64,000 nt of DNA from Candidatus Gastranaerophilales bacterium (lineage in GTDB: Bacteria > Cyanobacteriota > Vampirovibrionia > Gastranaerophilales > Gastranaerophilaceae): assembly GCA_944326545.1 (NCBI GenBank), contig CALVEH010000002.1:124001-188000 (forward strand). Reading direction: 5' to 3'. How positions within the stretch are numbered: the first letter of the stretch is position 1; every line of letters starts with the position of its first letter. Shown piece after piece: positions 1 through 8,891 of the stretch. Both the position numbers and the translations under genes were made by a program. A model generated the notes under the pieces. The model did not search any database and was not told where the DNA came from. It worked only from the letters and a program-made list of their open reading frames with translations.

Positions 1-433
1 TTTCTTGAGCGATTCTGATTTTTTCATTTCCATCATAAAGTTTGTGAGAAATTGAACGAGCCCAATCTGAGTTGCCGTCAACATCTGTTGTTAACAAGTA
101 AACAGGGCAAGAACCGAATAAATCAGGATCTACACGGAAAGCTTTAACGATAACTTTTTCACCAAAGATATCGAGAATAACTTCAGCATCAACTTCTTGC
201 AAGAAATCATAGTGTTTTCTGATGTAAGCTACATCAACATTTCCTTCTTCATTAATTCTTTGGTTGTAATAGCCGTAAGACCATAACATTGTAACGCCGA
301 CCATAGGAAGCTGTAAGTAACCCGCTGAAAGCATGTGGGAACCTGCCAAAAATCCTAAACCACCTGAGTAAGTACTCAAAGATTGGTCTAATGCTATTTC
401 CATAGAAAAATATGCTACTTTAGGTAATCCCAT
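1..433 (-). CDS. glgP: Alpha-glucan phosphorylase, N-terminal part (runs off the window)
   Basis: The first 144 residues are readable; the rest lies left of base 1. The protein opens with PKVAYFSMEIALDQSLSTYS followed by GGLGFLAGSHMLSAG. This is the signature N-terminus of the short alpha-glucan phosphorylase family (TIGR02094 type), which releases glucose-1-phosphate from glycogen or maltodextrin using pyridoxal phosphate in the cytoplasm. The start at 433 is preceded by a good ribosome site (AAGGAG, about 5 nt upstream). The PLP lysine and catalytic C-terminal half are outside the window, so activity cannot be judged. Together with pgi at 40.9 kb it suggests use of stored glucan. The family call is strong from the N-terminus alone. 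Confidence 0.9.
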   Translation of the reverse strand, partial: MGLPKVAYFSMEIALDQSLSTYSGGLGFLAGSHMLSAGYLQLPMVGVTMLWSYGYYNQRINEEGNVDVAYIRKHYDFLQEVDAEVILDIFGEKVIVKAFRVDPDLFGSCPVYLLTTDVDGNSDWARSISHKLYDGNEKIRIAQE

Positions 434-526
434 AATTCTCCTTTTTCATCACTAATCTACCATACGCACCATGTGCAGTTAAATTTATACCAACAACATA
501 GCACAAATGCAATAAAAAAATAAAAT

Positions 527-919
527 TTATTTGCAAATTCTTTCAAATGGCCTTATTTCAACGGAAAAAGTCGAACAACTATCCACTCTGTAAACTAAAA
601 GTTTAACAGGTCTTTCAATTCTTACAGACTCCATCACCTCAAAAAAAGCTTTAACATCTTTAACTTGAATATCATTAACTTTTAAAATTCTATCGCCAGG
701 TTCTAATCCTGCATTCATAGCAGGTGTATATTTTAAAACATCAACTATTTTTACCTTTCCCTTATAGTCTTTTACATACAAACCAAAAGGAGATGATGCT
801 TCGATACTTTCATGCAAAGTATTCTGCTCTTCATAAAAATCACGTATAGCTTTAAAATTGATGTTTAAAATTAGGCATATTACAAGTAATATGCCCAGAA
901 AAATTTTAATAAGTTCCAT
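527..919 (-). CDS. Membrane-anchored PDZ-domain protein
   Basis: A 130-residue protein. Residues 5-22 are hydrophobic (KIFLGILLVICLILNI) and form a signal anchor. Residues about 45-125 are a PDZ domain, with a carboxylate-binding-type SPFGLYV segment and the AGLEPGDRILKVNDIQV core typical of PDZ domains from HtrA, RseP and CtpA proteases. There is no protease domain, so it is a stand-alone PDZ protein, probably held at the periplasmic face of the inner membrane to bind C-terminal peptides. It lies 18 nt after glyS on the same strand and is probably co-transcribed. No clear Shine-Dalgarno is seen before the start. The fold call is firm; the partner is unknown. Confidence 0.75.
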   Translation of the reverse strand: MELIKIFLGILLVICLILNINFKAIRDFYEEQNTLHESIEASSPFGLYVKDYKGKVKIVDVLKYTPAMNAGLEPGDRILKVNDIQVKDVKAFFEVMESVRIERPVKLLVYRVDSCSTFSVEIRPFERICK

Positions 920-937
920 TTACCATAGATAGATTTA

Positions 938-2965
938 TTAGATTACAAACTTTGAAAAATCGGCAATTTTGTCGAATTTTCTCTTTAATGAATAAAGAAG
1001 AGCAAGTCTGTTTTCTTTTACTTTTTCATCTTTATCCATTACAAGAACATTTTCAAAGAATTCATCAATACATTTTACTGTTTTGGATAACTCAATGAAG
1101 AGTTCCTTATAATCTAATTTATCCATATCTATAACTGATGTACATTCCCAAAGTTGTGATTCAGAAGCATTATTGAACAATGCCTTATCAGGCAATTGTT
1201 CAGTTTTATAATCTTTCGTAATTCTGATAATTCTGTTTGCAGCTTCATTCAAACTTGCAAACTCTGGGGTTTTAACTTTATCAGCCAAAAATTCAATTTT
1301 ATCAGCAAAATCTTTAAGATTTGATAACACTTCACCATTTGAAATACAAGCATCGACAACATCATGTCTGTATTTTTCTGTATAGAAAATATTCAATCTT
1401 TGTTCAAAGAAGTTTTTAACATCTTCAAATAACACTTTTTTATCCTTTATTTCTACAGGCATAAGTTCTATTGATTTTTCTATAAGAGCTAACAAGTCAA
1501 TATCCAAACCTTTTTGAGTAATTGTTTTTATAATACCCAAAGTTGCACGTCTAACCCCTAACGGATCAGCAGAACCTGTAGGTTTTTTGCCTTCTGCAAA
1601 GACAGCAACAATAGTATCAATCTTATCAGCTATACCAACCAGCTGGCCTTCAATGCCTTCAGCAAGCTCTGAATCTGCACCCAAAGGATAATAATGTTCT
1701 TTTATACCTTTAACGACTTCTGGTTTTTCACCCGCATTAAAAGCATAGTCAGAACCTATGAAACCTTGTAACTCTGTAAATTCAAAAACAAGACTTGTAA
1801 CCAAATCTGCTTTACACAATAAAGCAGTTCTTTTAACAGTATCCATAGGAGCATTAACTCTTTGAGCTAAAAACTCTGCCAACTTAACAATACGGCCTGT
1901 CTTATCATAAACAGATCCCATACCTTTTTGGAAAGTAATTCCTTTTAATTTTTCTACATAGCTATCAAAAGGAACTTTAGTATCTTCGTTAAAGAAGAAA
2001 ATTGCATCGTCCAATCTTGCAACAACAACTCTTTCATTGCCTGCTTTGATATTTTCAAAATTGTCACCAATATAGTTTGTAATCGTAATAAAGTTGTTGA
2101 GTAATTTTCCGTTTTTGTATAGAGGGAAGTATCTTTGATGTACAGCCATAACAGTGACTGTAACTTTTTCAGGAATACTCAAATACTTTTCATCAAATCC
2201 GCAAATTACAGGTACTGGCCATTCACAGATATTTGTAACTTCTTCCAACAAATCTTCGTCAAAATAAACTTCTGCACCGATTTTTTGAGCTTCTTTTTTT
2301 GCAGATTCAACAATAAGATTCTTTCTCTTATTAAAATCAACTACAACATTGTTATCTAACAAAGCTTGTTCATAAGAATCAGGATTTTTTATCTCAACCT
2401 TATCAGACTTAAATCTGTGACCTCTTGAAAATCTTGAAGATTCAACATCTGCTATTTTAATTTTTAATTCATTATCATTTAAAAGAGAAACAACCCATCT
2501 TATAGGTCTTTGGAACTTAACATCCAAATCAGCCCAACGCATAAAATAAGGACCTTGCATTTTTAAAACAATTTTTTCAATGTTTTCCTGCAAAATATCC
2601 TTGATTTCCTTACCTTTTTGCTCAACCTTAGCCCAAACGTAGTTATCTTCTTTGTACAATGCAGATTCATCAACACCGTTCTTTTTTGCAAATCCTTGAC
2701 CTGCTTTAGAAAGATTTCCATTTTCGTCGTATGCGATGTTTAAAATAGGACCTTTAACAACTTTAACAGTATCTGGCTGTTTTTCTTCAAACCCTTCAAT
2801 AATTAAAGTTAGACGTCTTGGAGTTGAAAAATATTTAATTTGAGAAAATTCTATTTGATTATCTTTTAAAAGTTTCTCAAAAGAATTTTTAAGTTGAACA
2901 ATTCCGCTATTAACAAATTTATACGGTAATTCTTCTGTTCCTATTTCCAACAAATATTTATTCAT
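938..2965 (-). CDS. glyS: Glycine--tRNA ligase beta subunit
   Basis: A 675-residue protein, normal for GlyS. It is the beta subunit of the bacterial alpha2beta2 glycyl-tRNA synthetase, which charges tRNA-Gly; the beta chain binds tRNA. It starts MNKYLLEIGTEELPYKF, the standard GlyS opening. The family motif HQRYFPLY is near residue 275, ADPLGVRR is near 470, and a helical anticodon-binding C-terminus follows. The reading frame stays open 19 codons further upstream, but ATG at 2965 has the ribosome site (AGAGGGA) and matches the family start. glyQ (alpha subunit) is not in this window and not adjacent, so the two subunits appear to be encoded apart. Confidence 0.97.
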   Translation of the reverse strand: MNKYLLEIGTEELPYKFVNSGIVQLKNSFEKLLKDNQIEFSQIKYFSTPRRLTLIIEGFEEKQPDTVKVVKGPILNIAYDENGNLSKAGQGFAKKNGVDESALYKEDNYVWAKVEQKGKEIKDILQENIEKIVLKMQGPYFMRWADLDVKFQRPIRWVVSLLNDNELKIKIADVESSRFSRGHRFKSDKVEIKNPDSYEQALLDNNVVVDFNKRKNLIVESAKKEAQKIGAEVYFDEDLLEEVTNICEWPVPVICGFDEKYLSIPEKVTVTVMAVHQRYFPLYKNGKLLNNFITITNYIGDNFENIKAGNERVVVARLDDAIFFFNEDTKVPFDSYVEKLKGITFQKGMGSVYDKTGRIVKLAEFLAQRVNAPMDTVKRTALLCKADLVTSLVFEFTELQGFIGSDYAFNAGEKPEVVKGIKEHYYPLGADSELAEGIEGQLVGIADKIDTIVAVFAEGKKPTGSADPLGVRRATLGIIKTITQKGLDIDLLALIEKSIELMPVEIKDKKVLFEDVKNFFEQRLNIFYTEKYRHDVVDACISNGEVLSNLKDFADKIEFLADKVKTPEFASLNEAANRIIRITKDYKTEQLPDKALFNNASESQLWECTSVIDMDKLDYKELFIELSKTVKCIDEFFENVLVMDKDEKVKENRLALLYSLKRKFDKIADFSKFVI

Positions 2966-3045
2966 ACGATTCTTCCCTCTGCAATGTAATGTGTACCAAT
3001 AATTATAATACAAAAACAGCAATCTTTATCACAAAAAATTTTTAA

Positions 3046-3054
3046 TGGTATAAT
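3046..3054 (+). promoter_or_regulatory. Extended -10 promoter for the 3076 gene pair
   Basis: The sequence reads TGGTATAAT, a perfect extended -10 element (TG-N-TATAAT). A weak -35 candidate (TTTATC) lies 18 bp upstream. It sits 22 nt before the start codon at 3076 and faces away from glyS. Confidence 0.55.
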
Positions 3055-3075
3055 ATTAAGCGTGGGAGATATATC

Positions 3076-3381
3076 ATGAACAATAAACGTTGGTATGACC
3101 AAGAGCCTACAATAAGCTTGGCTGTCAGCTTGATAAAGAATTCTAAAAAAGAAACACAAATTGAATGTGCAGAGTTTATAAAAAGCCAAGCACAAAATTA
3201 CGGAATTGTTTTGCAAACAAATCTTCTTGGCGCTTTTAACTATGTATTGAACAGATGGTACGATACAGAAGAGCAACTTGCTGAAGCATTTTGCTATCTA
3301 AAAGAAGCAGATGAAGAAACAAGAAAACAAATAGCAATGGAAATAATTGCATTTCTTGAAAAAGCAGAAACACTACAATGA
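3076..3381 (+). CDS. Conserved-looking small cytoplasmic protein, unknown function
   Basis: A 101-residue protein that I do not recognise. It is soluble, acidic and mostly helical, with no signal peptide or membrane span. The repeated pattern of RWYD (residues 5-8 and about 61-64) and helix-rich segments rich in E, A and Q suggests an all-helical bundle. The start has GGGAG 8-9 nt upstream. Its last codon overlaps the start of the SpoIID-like gene (ATGA at 3378-3381), so the two are very likely translationally coupled. The gene could support or regulate that secreted protein, but nothing in the sequence proves it. Confidence 0.7.
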   Translation: MNNKRWYDQEPTISLAVSLIKNSKKETQIECAEFIKSQAQNYGIVLQTNLLGAFNYVLNRWYDTEEQLAEAFCYLKEADEETRKQIAMEIIAFLEKAETLQ

Positions 3382-4268
3382 AAATGAAATTAAAAAATAT
3401 AATTGTTACATTAAGTTTGCTCATTGCACCGTTAATAAGTTCTAATAGTGCATTAGCAATGAAAATAGGATTGGTTGATGGAGTTTCGCAAGTCAGCGTT
3501 GGAACAAGTAAAGACGCTGAATTAATAAGCCCTTTACACAACAAGTCTTTTTACAAACTTTCAGCAATGAAGGCTTATCCTTTTAAAGCAACTGGCAACA
3601 CAATTTCTATCGAGCTTCAAAATCAATGGTTTAACCTCAATATCAACAGGTTAGTAATCAAGCCTGCGGAAAAAGGCTTTATATCAACAAAAAGAAGATG
3701 GTATAGAGGTGAATTTATTATAGAAAATAGAGGTGGAAATCTGGTTGTTATAAATAATCTTCCACTGGAAGACTATTTGTTAGGTGTAGTTCCTGCAGAA
3801 ATGCCATCAAAATGGAGTTACGAAGCACTAAAAGCACAAGCAATTGCAGCCAGAAGTTACGCCATTGCAAACAGAGGAAAAAGAGCGTCAAGAGGCTACG
3901 ATCTTAAAGATACACCAGAAGACCAAGCATACGGTGGTGCATCATCAGAAACAGCAACCACTAATAGTGCAGTGATAGAGACAAAAGGTGTCGTTATAAC
4001 GTACAACCAGAAGGTCATACCTGCATACTATTCTGCATCTGCAGGAGGGCACACTGTTAACGCAGGTGCTGTATGGAATAAAGATTTACCATACCTAAAG
4101 TCTGTTCCTTCTTTTGACGAAGGAGTAAAAAAGAACGGGCATGGTCTTGGCATGAGCCAACACGGAGCAAATAAAATGGCTCAAAGCGGCTATAATGCTT
4201 ATCAAATCTTAACCTATTATTACAATAACGTAAAATTTGGCAAACTTGATCCATCATGGGCGTTATAA
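3378..4268 (+). CDS. SpoIID/LytB-domain protein (secreted, peptidoglycan-related)
   Basis: A 296-residue protein. Residues 1-27 are a signal peptide (hydrophobic stretch ending SSNSALA). The SpoIID/LytB domain covers about residues 125-285, with LPLEDYLLGVVPAEMPSKW, ALKAQAIAARSYA, AYGG, YYSASAGGHT and the terminal HGLGMSQHGANKMA motif. SpoIID in Bacillus is a lytic transglycosylase acting on denuded glycan strands; LytB enhances an amidase. Here it is expected in the periplasm acting on peptidoglycan. Cyanobacteria and other non-sporulating bacteria carry such proteins, so sporulation is not implied. The catalytic glutamate of SpoIID corresponds to the E in VVPAEMP, which is present. The gene is coupled to the small gene upstream by an ATGA overlap. 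Confidence 0.9.
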   Translation: MKMKLKNIIVTLSLLIAPLISSNSALAMKIGLVDGVSQVSVGTSKDAELISPLHNKSFYKLSAMKAYPFKATGNTISIELQNQWFNLNINRLVIKPAEKGFISTKRRWYRGEFIIENRGGNLVVINNLPLEDYLLGVVPAEMPSKWSYEALKAQAIAARSYAIANRGKRASRGYDLKDTPEDQAYGGASSETATTNSAVIETKGVVITYNQKVIPAYYSASAGGHTVNAGAVWNKDLPYLKSVPSFDEGVKKNGHGLGMSQHGANKMAQSGYNAYQILTYYYNNVKFGKLDPSWAL

Positions 4269-4369
4269 GCTTACAACCTCAAACCCTTGTTAACATTAGC
4301 TTTAACCAACTGTTATATTTGTAAAAGTAGTTATAATAAAAAAAATGATTATTTTTACAGTAAAAAGTC

Positions 4370-4397
4370 TTGCTAAAATAAGGAAAATAGATATAAT
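4370..4397 (+). promoter_or_regulatory. Sigma70-type promoter of the HU gene
   Basis: A TTGCTA -35 (4370-4375) is followed after 16 bp by a perfect TATAAT -10 (4392-4397), about 30 nt before the HU start codon. Confidence 0.6.
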
Positions 4398-4425
4398 AAT
4401 CTATGTTAACAAAAAGGAGGTTCTT

Positions 4426-4698
4426 ATGAACAAAGAAGAATTAGTAAAAGAAGTTGCAAAAAAAGCAAAAGTTTCTCAAAAAGCTGCTGCTGATGTTATC
4501 GCTGCTACTTTAGAAACAGTTACAAAAACTGTAGCTAAAGGACAAAAAGTTACTTTAGTTGGTTTTGGTACATTCGAACCAAGAAAAAGAGCTGCTCGCT
4601 CTGGTCGTAACCCACAAACTGGCGCTACAATCAAAATCGCTGCTAAAACAGTTCCTGCTTTCTCAGCTGGTAAAAAATTCAAAGAAGCTGTTAAGTAG
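4426..4698 (+). CDS. hup: HU-family DNA-binding protein
   Basis: A 90-residue protein, the exact size of HU. It reads MNKEELVKEVAKKAKVSQKA at the N-terminus, with VGFGTFEPRKRAAR and GRNPQTG in the DNA-binding beta arm and ending in AFSAGKKFKEAVK. HU is the abundant homodimeric or heterodimeric nucleoid protein that bends DNA. The frame continues upstream of 4426, but this ATG is chosen because AAGGAGG sits 6-7 nt before it and it matches the family start. The gene has its own promoter and a strong terminator, so it is a single-gene transcript. Codons are dominated by GCT, AAA and GTT, unlike the more mixed usage next door, as expected for a highly expressed gene. Confidence 0.97.
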   Translation: MNKEELVKEVAKKAKVSQKAAADVIAATLETVTKTVAKGQKVTLVGFGTFEPRKRAARSGRNPQTGATIKIAAKTVPAFSAGKKFKEAVK

Positions 4699-4710
4699 TT
4701 TTAAAGATTT

Positions 4711-4751
4711 AAAAAGAGAGTCTTTGACAAAAGTCAGAGGCTCTCTTTTTT
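4711..4751 (+). terminator. Rho-independent terminator of the HU gene
   Basis: The arm AAAAAGAGAG (4711-4720) pairs with CTCTCTTTTT (4741-4750), with an inner TTTGAC/GTCAGA stem and a T-run at the end. Confidence 0.8.
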
Positions 4752-4763
4752 ATTACGTAAATA

Positions 4764-5666
4764 TTATTCAAAAATAATTACATAATTTATATCCGCTAAA
4801 GAATTTTTATCTTTAGGCTTATTTTTCCACAACTTTATTGTAAACGAAGCAGGAAAATCACTGAAACTGTAAGCCAACTCACTCTGATACGGAGATGCAT
4901 TATTACAACCATTTTTATATCTACAAGTACCGCCAAGATGAATAAAGTCTCTAAATTGGTAAACGGCTGTCGAAATATTTGGTACACTTTTGAAGTTTAC
5001 ATTTTTAACTGCAGAGACAAAGGCGTAATCATAACCCAAATCTTTTGCATTTATACCAACTAACGCCATTGGGCCAAGGTACTTCCAACTATATTTTGCT
5101 GTTATCGTCTTTATCTTTGGATTGTAGGTAAAAGATGAGGGTATTACCCAATATTTTTCATCAAAACAACCTGCCGAATCAGGCTCAATATTTTGAGAAC
5201 CAGAAATTACCCCAACTAACATATTAGGATTATTAACAAACCTGCTTTCTTCGGAAGGGCCTTGCACAACCTTTTTGGTACCTATAACACGTGAAATACA
5301 TCCACTGTAATCAAGCCCATACCAAGGGGCTTTATCAGCGATTTGCCCAAATACGTATTCTGATGGCACATAATCATTTTTTTTAAATAAAGATTCAGCT
5401 ACATATTTTTTTCTTAATTCATAAATATCTTGTTTGGTCATAGATTTATAATCTGCAACCGGATTTACAACAAGATTTATCAATCCCATTTCTAAACTGG
5501 ATTTATTTTCGCTTTTTTCTTCATAAATGGGTATATAAGCTTCTTCATATTTAGTAATTAAAGGACTATAAGACTGTTTTTTAAACATTAAACCCAAAAC
5601 TGGAGAAATCGCAGTGACAATAAGAATATAGCAAACAACCCTAAAAAAAACAGACTTTGCATTCAT
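4764..5666 (-). CDS. Secreted or membrane-anchored protein, unknown
   Basis: A 300-residue protein that I do not recognise. It has one hydrophobic segment at residues 5-26 (SVFFRVVCYILIVTAISPVL), a signal anchor or signal peptide; the rest is predicted to be periplasmic or extracellular. Cysteines near residues 130, 175, 250 and 257 (including CRYKNGC) could form disulfides. Many aromatic and glycine residues suggest a beta-rich fold. The frame is open 15 codons further upstream, but ATG at 5666 follows AGGAGA and gives a clean signal sequence. It converges on the HU gene and diverges from the helicase gene at 5760. Function cannot be assigned. Confidence 0.7.
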   Translation of the reverse strand: MNAKSVFFRVVCYILIVTAISPVLGLMFKKQSYSPLITKYEEAYIPIYEEKSENKSSLEMGLINLVVNPVADYKSMTKQDIYELRKKYVAESLFKKNDYVPSEYVFGQIADKAPWYGLDYSGCISRVIGTKKVVQGPSEESRFVNNPNMLVGVISGSQNIEPDSAGCFDEKYWVIPSSFTYNPKIKTITAKYSWKYLGPMALVGINAKDLGYDYAFVSAVKNVNFKSVPNISTAVYQFRDFIHLGGTCRYKNGCNNASPYQSELAYSFSDFPASFTIKLWKNKPKDKNSLADINYVIIFE

Positions 5667-5714
5667 TAGAATAGTCTCCTTTGTTTTAAACAATATTACA
5701 ATTATTCTCATTAT

Positions 5715-5750
5715 TTCGTATGATACGAATGCAGTATTATAATGTATAAT
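5715..5750 (+). promoter_or_regulatory. Palindrome and -10 element in front of the helicase gene
   Basis: TTCGTATGATACGAA (5715-5729) is a perfect 15-bp palindrome (7-bp arms, 1-bp centre). It is followed by two TATAAT boxes (5738-5743 and 5745-5750). The second lies 10 nt before the ATG at 5760, so a transcript from it would be leaderless or nearly so. The palindrome covers where a -35 box would be and has the form of a dimeric repressor site. The binding protein is unknown. Confidence 0.45.
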
Positions 5751-5759
5751 TAAAGTACT

Positions 5760-8700
5760 ATGTTACAAGAAGCTACAAAAATTATTCAGTCGGCATTTCA
5801 CGACAGTTTTATTAAAAGATTAAGTTTATATTTACACGATTGCGTTAGGGAAGAAGTCCAAAGTTCAACGTTCCGTAATCTTAAACAGGATAAAGACAAC
5901 AAATGGCTCTTTATAAAAGGAGATGAATCTCTTTTTACAAAGTTTGACCAACCGTTAAACCTAGACGGTTCTGACAGCGACTTGACGGAACTGATGATTC
6001 AAAGTGAAATGAGCCAAAAAGATAAGTACCTCATTTACGGTCACTTATTCTTGGTTGGGAAAAATTCAAGAACTAAAAGAAGTAACGAGTTTTTAACTCC
6101 GCTTTTGTACGCTCCTTGCAAGCTTGAACGTGAAGGAATGAATATCACTTGCACGCTGCAAGATGACGTTTTGTCTTTAAACACAGGTGCCCTTACAGCA
6201 CTTATGAGAAAAAGCGATGACGAAGACGAAATGGAACACATGCTTGACGGTTTGCTTGAAGTTGTTCCAGAGTTACCTCTAACACAAGAAAAACTAAACG
6301 TATTTTTAACAACTTTAAAATCAATATTACCGGATGTAGAAGTTTCTTTAAATCACGAAGATGATGCCAATGAAAACTTTGTTAAAGATGAAGCAGAATC
6401 TTTCTATAATCAAAAAATAGACTCTGAAAATCTTGATGAATTTATAGAAGAAGCTCATTCATCAAGACCGGTAATGAAGTTAGACAAAGTTACAATAACA
6501 AACCAAAGCGCAGTTATTTTAACAAAAAGACCGTCAATTACGGCAGGTGTTTTGCATGAATTAACCCAAATTGCAGAAAAACCAAGCGGTGTTTTTAGAG
6601 AAACTGCCCTTTCAGTTGTAAACGACGAGTACTTAAGAGGTATAGGCAAATTATTTGATAAAGCCAATAAAGAAAAGAAAGACTCTGATGATTTTGCTGC
6701 AGTAACACCACTTTCTTTGAGTGACTCACAAGAAGACGTTATTAAAAAAATTGAACAAAATACACTACTAGCAGTTTATGGACCTCCTGGGACAGGAAAG
6801 TCTCAAACAATTGTAAACTTAGTTGCTCACCTTGTTGCAAACGGAAAAACAGTCCTTGTTGCATCAAGAATGGATAAAGCAGTTGACGTTGTAGCTCAAC
6901 GTTTAAACGAACTGGGTGCACCGTTTTTGGCTCTTAGAGCAGGTCGTTTGAACTACCAAAAACAATTAAGTTTTCAACTGCAGGATTTAATCGCTAATAA
7001 AATCGATATCGACACAGGCTATGAAGATGCAATTTTTGTTGATGTTGATGATATGTATGAGCTATTAAACGCTATAAAAGAGCTTGAAAACAAGTGTGAA
7101 AAAATTATTGAACTTGAAAAAGAATGGCAAACTATTATCGGTAAAAAACTTGCATTAGAAGCCGATTTAGGAGAAAAAGAATTCATCAACCATAAACTCA
7201 AAAAAGATGAAATTGATGAAATAAAAAAAGTTCTTTCTAGCATAGAAAAAAATCTTGAAAAATCAGGATTATTTACATCTATAGCAAACACAATGTCTGC
7301 TATGAAGTTGAAAAAGATATTAAATATAAGCTCATTACCGTCAGATCCTGAGTCTATAATGCGTTTATCTTTAGAGCTTCAAGCAGAAGAAATGGATTGC
7401 AATGCGAGAATTACTGAAACAAGAATACACAAAATAGGTAACATACATCAAATTCTTGCACAAATAAAAGAGCTTAAGAAAAAACAAAGAGGTCTTGCAG
7501 TAGATATATTAAAAAACAAAAGACGAGAATCTTTAAAAGGTCTTTTAAGAGATCAAATAAAACGTCAAAGACTTATTGTACATACTAAAGCTATTGTTGA
7601 AAGAAAGAAAAATCTTCAAAATAGATTATTGGAAGAAGAAGATTTCACTCCACTTTTAGAAGCATTCCCTTGCTGGTGTTTAACAACATACGCTGTATCA
7701 GGCTCACTACCTATGAAACCGGGTCTGTTTGACGTTGCAATTATAGATGAAGCTTCTCAATGCGATATAGCAAGTTGCTTCCCAATTTTATTTAGAGCGA
7801 AAAAAGCGGTAATAGTTGGTGATGACAAACAGCTTCCTCACCTTTCATTCTTGGAAAAAGCAAAAGAACAGTCATTCTTAAGCCAATACAACATACCTGA
7901 CAAATATCAATTAATGTGGCGTTTTAGAACAAACTCAATGTTTGATTTGGCTAATTATTATTCAACAAATCCAGTTCTGTTAGATGAACACTTTAGAAGC
8001 AGTTATCCGATTATTCAGTTCAGTAATAAAGAATTTTACGGAAACAGAATCCGTATTATGACAAAAGATACTGGCTCTGATGATGTGTTGGAATTGCATA
8101 TTGTAAAAGATGGAAAAGTTGATTCAGATGCAACAAGAAACATGCCTGAAGTCGAAGCTGTATTAAAAAGAGTACACGAACTTATACTTGCTGACGAAGG
8201 TAATGACGAACACCCTGTATCTATTGGTATAATTTCACCTTTTAGAGGACAAGTTGATTTAATATCAAAAGCATTAAGACAAGTATTAACAGAAACAACA
8301 ATAAGAAAACATCAAATAGAAGTCGGTACAGCTCACACTTTCCAAGGTGATGAAAGAGACGTTATGATACTTTCTTGGGCAGTTGCCGAAAATAGCTTTG
8401 TACAAAGTTTAACCTTTTTGCAAAAGCCGAATTTGTTTAATGTAGCAATTACAAGAGCAAGAAAAAAACTTATTTGTTTCATTTCAAGAGATCCAAAAGG
8501 TTTACCGGCAGGCTTATTAAAAGATTATCTGGAATACATACAACAATATATTGAATCAGCAAAAGATGACGAATTCCAAAAGAATAAATTCAAAAACTCT
8601 TTTGAACAGGAAATAGCACAAACACTAATGATGGAAGGCTTTGAAATAAAAGCAGGTATTGAAGCAGCCGGTGTAATTCCTGATTTAATAGTCAAAGATG

Positions 8701-8891
8701 AACTCGGTAAAGAAATAATTATTGAAGTTGACGGCGTAGAAGACAATATAAAAACAAATATAAAAGATACTAAAAAACAAACAATACTCGAAAGAGCCGG
8801 CTACAAAGTCACAAGAATTTCTTTCCGTGAATGGCAGCACAGCTCTCAAGCTTGTATAGACAGAGTAAAAAGAATCATCACTGAGATTTAA
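5760..8891 (+). CDS. UPF1-like superfamily 1 helicase fused to a C-terminal restriction-endonuclease-like domain
   Basis: A 1043-residue protein. Residues 1-310 are an N-terminal region of unknown fold. The SF1 helicase core has Walker A GPPGTGKSQTIVNL (about 341-348), a long coiled-coil insertion (about 425-620), Walker B VAIIDEASQ (about 660), VGDDKQLPHL, ISPFRGQVD, GTAHTFQGDERD and VAITRARKKL near 900. This order is typical of the DNA2/NAM7/UPF1 group. Residues about 945-1043 look like a PD-(D/E)XK nuclease of the very-short-patch/MTES_1575 type, with PDLIV (about 973) and IIIEVDG (about 986). The expected role is ATP-driven nucleic-acid unwinding coupled to cleavage. No Shine-Dalgarno is seen, in line with a near-leaderless mRNA. 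It may be housekeeping repair or a defence protein; the neighbours do not decide. Confidence 0.88.
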   Translation: MLQEATKIIQSAFHDSFIKRLSLYLHDCVREEVQSSTFRNLKQDKDNKWLFIKGDESLFTKFDQPLNLDGSDSDLTELMIQSEMSQKDKYLIYGHLFLVGKNSRTKRSNEFLTPLLYAPCKLEREGMNITCTLQDDVLSLNTGALTALMRKSDDEDEMEHMLDGLLEVVPELPLTQEKLNVFLTTLKSILPDVEVSLNHEDDANENFVKDEAESFYNQKIDSENLDEFIEEAHSSRPVMKLDKVTITNQSAVILTKRPSITAGVLHELTQIAEKPSGVFRETALSVVNDEYLRGIGKLFDKANKEKKDSDDFAAVTPLSLSDSQEDVIKKIEQNTLLAVYGPPGTGKSQTIVNLVAHLVANGKTVLVASRMDKAVDVVAQRLNELGAPFLALRAGRLNYQKQLSFQLQDLIANKIDIDTGYEDAIFVDVDDMYELLNAIKELENKCEKIIELEKEWQTIIGKKLALEADLGEKEFINHKLKKDEIDEIKKVLSSIEKNLEKSGLFTSIANTMSAMKLKKILNISSLPSDPESIMRLSLELQAEEMDCNARITETRIHKIGNIHQILAQIKELKKKQRGLAVDILKNKRRESLKGLLRDQIKRQRLIVHTKAIVERKKNLQNRLLEEEDFTPLLEAFPCWCLTTYAVSGSLPMKPGLFDVAIIDEASQCDIASCFPILFRAKKAVIVGDDKQLPHLSFLEKAKEQSFLSQYNIPDKYQLMWRFRTNSMFDLANYYSTNPVLLDEHFRSSYPIIQFSNKEFYGNRIRIMTKDTGSDDVLELHIVKDGKVDSDATRNMPEVEAVLKRVHELILADEGNDEHPVSIGIISPFRGQVDLISKALRQVLTETTIRKHQIEVGTAHTFQGDERDVMILSWAVAENSFVQSLTFLQKPNLFNVAITRARKKLICFISRDPKGLPAGLLKDYLEYIQQYIESAKDDEFQKNKFKNSFEQEIAQTLMMEGFEIKAGIEAAGVIPDLIVKDELGKEIIIEVDGVEDNIKTNIKDTKKQTILERAGYKVTRISFREWQHSSQACIDRVKRIITEI

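Noticed and set aside
2135-2359. A 74-codon frame inside glyS on the other strand
   Set aside because: It lies wholly within a conserved part of glyS and looks like a shadow; the same is true of the frames opposite thrS, hisS and pgi.
3378-4268. A sporulation function for the SpoIID-like protein
   Set aside because: No other sporulation gene is present, and such domains are widespread in non-sporulating diderms.
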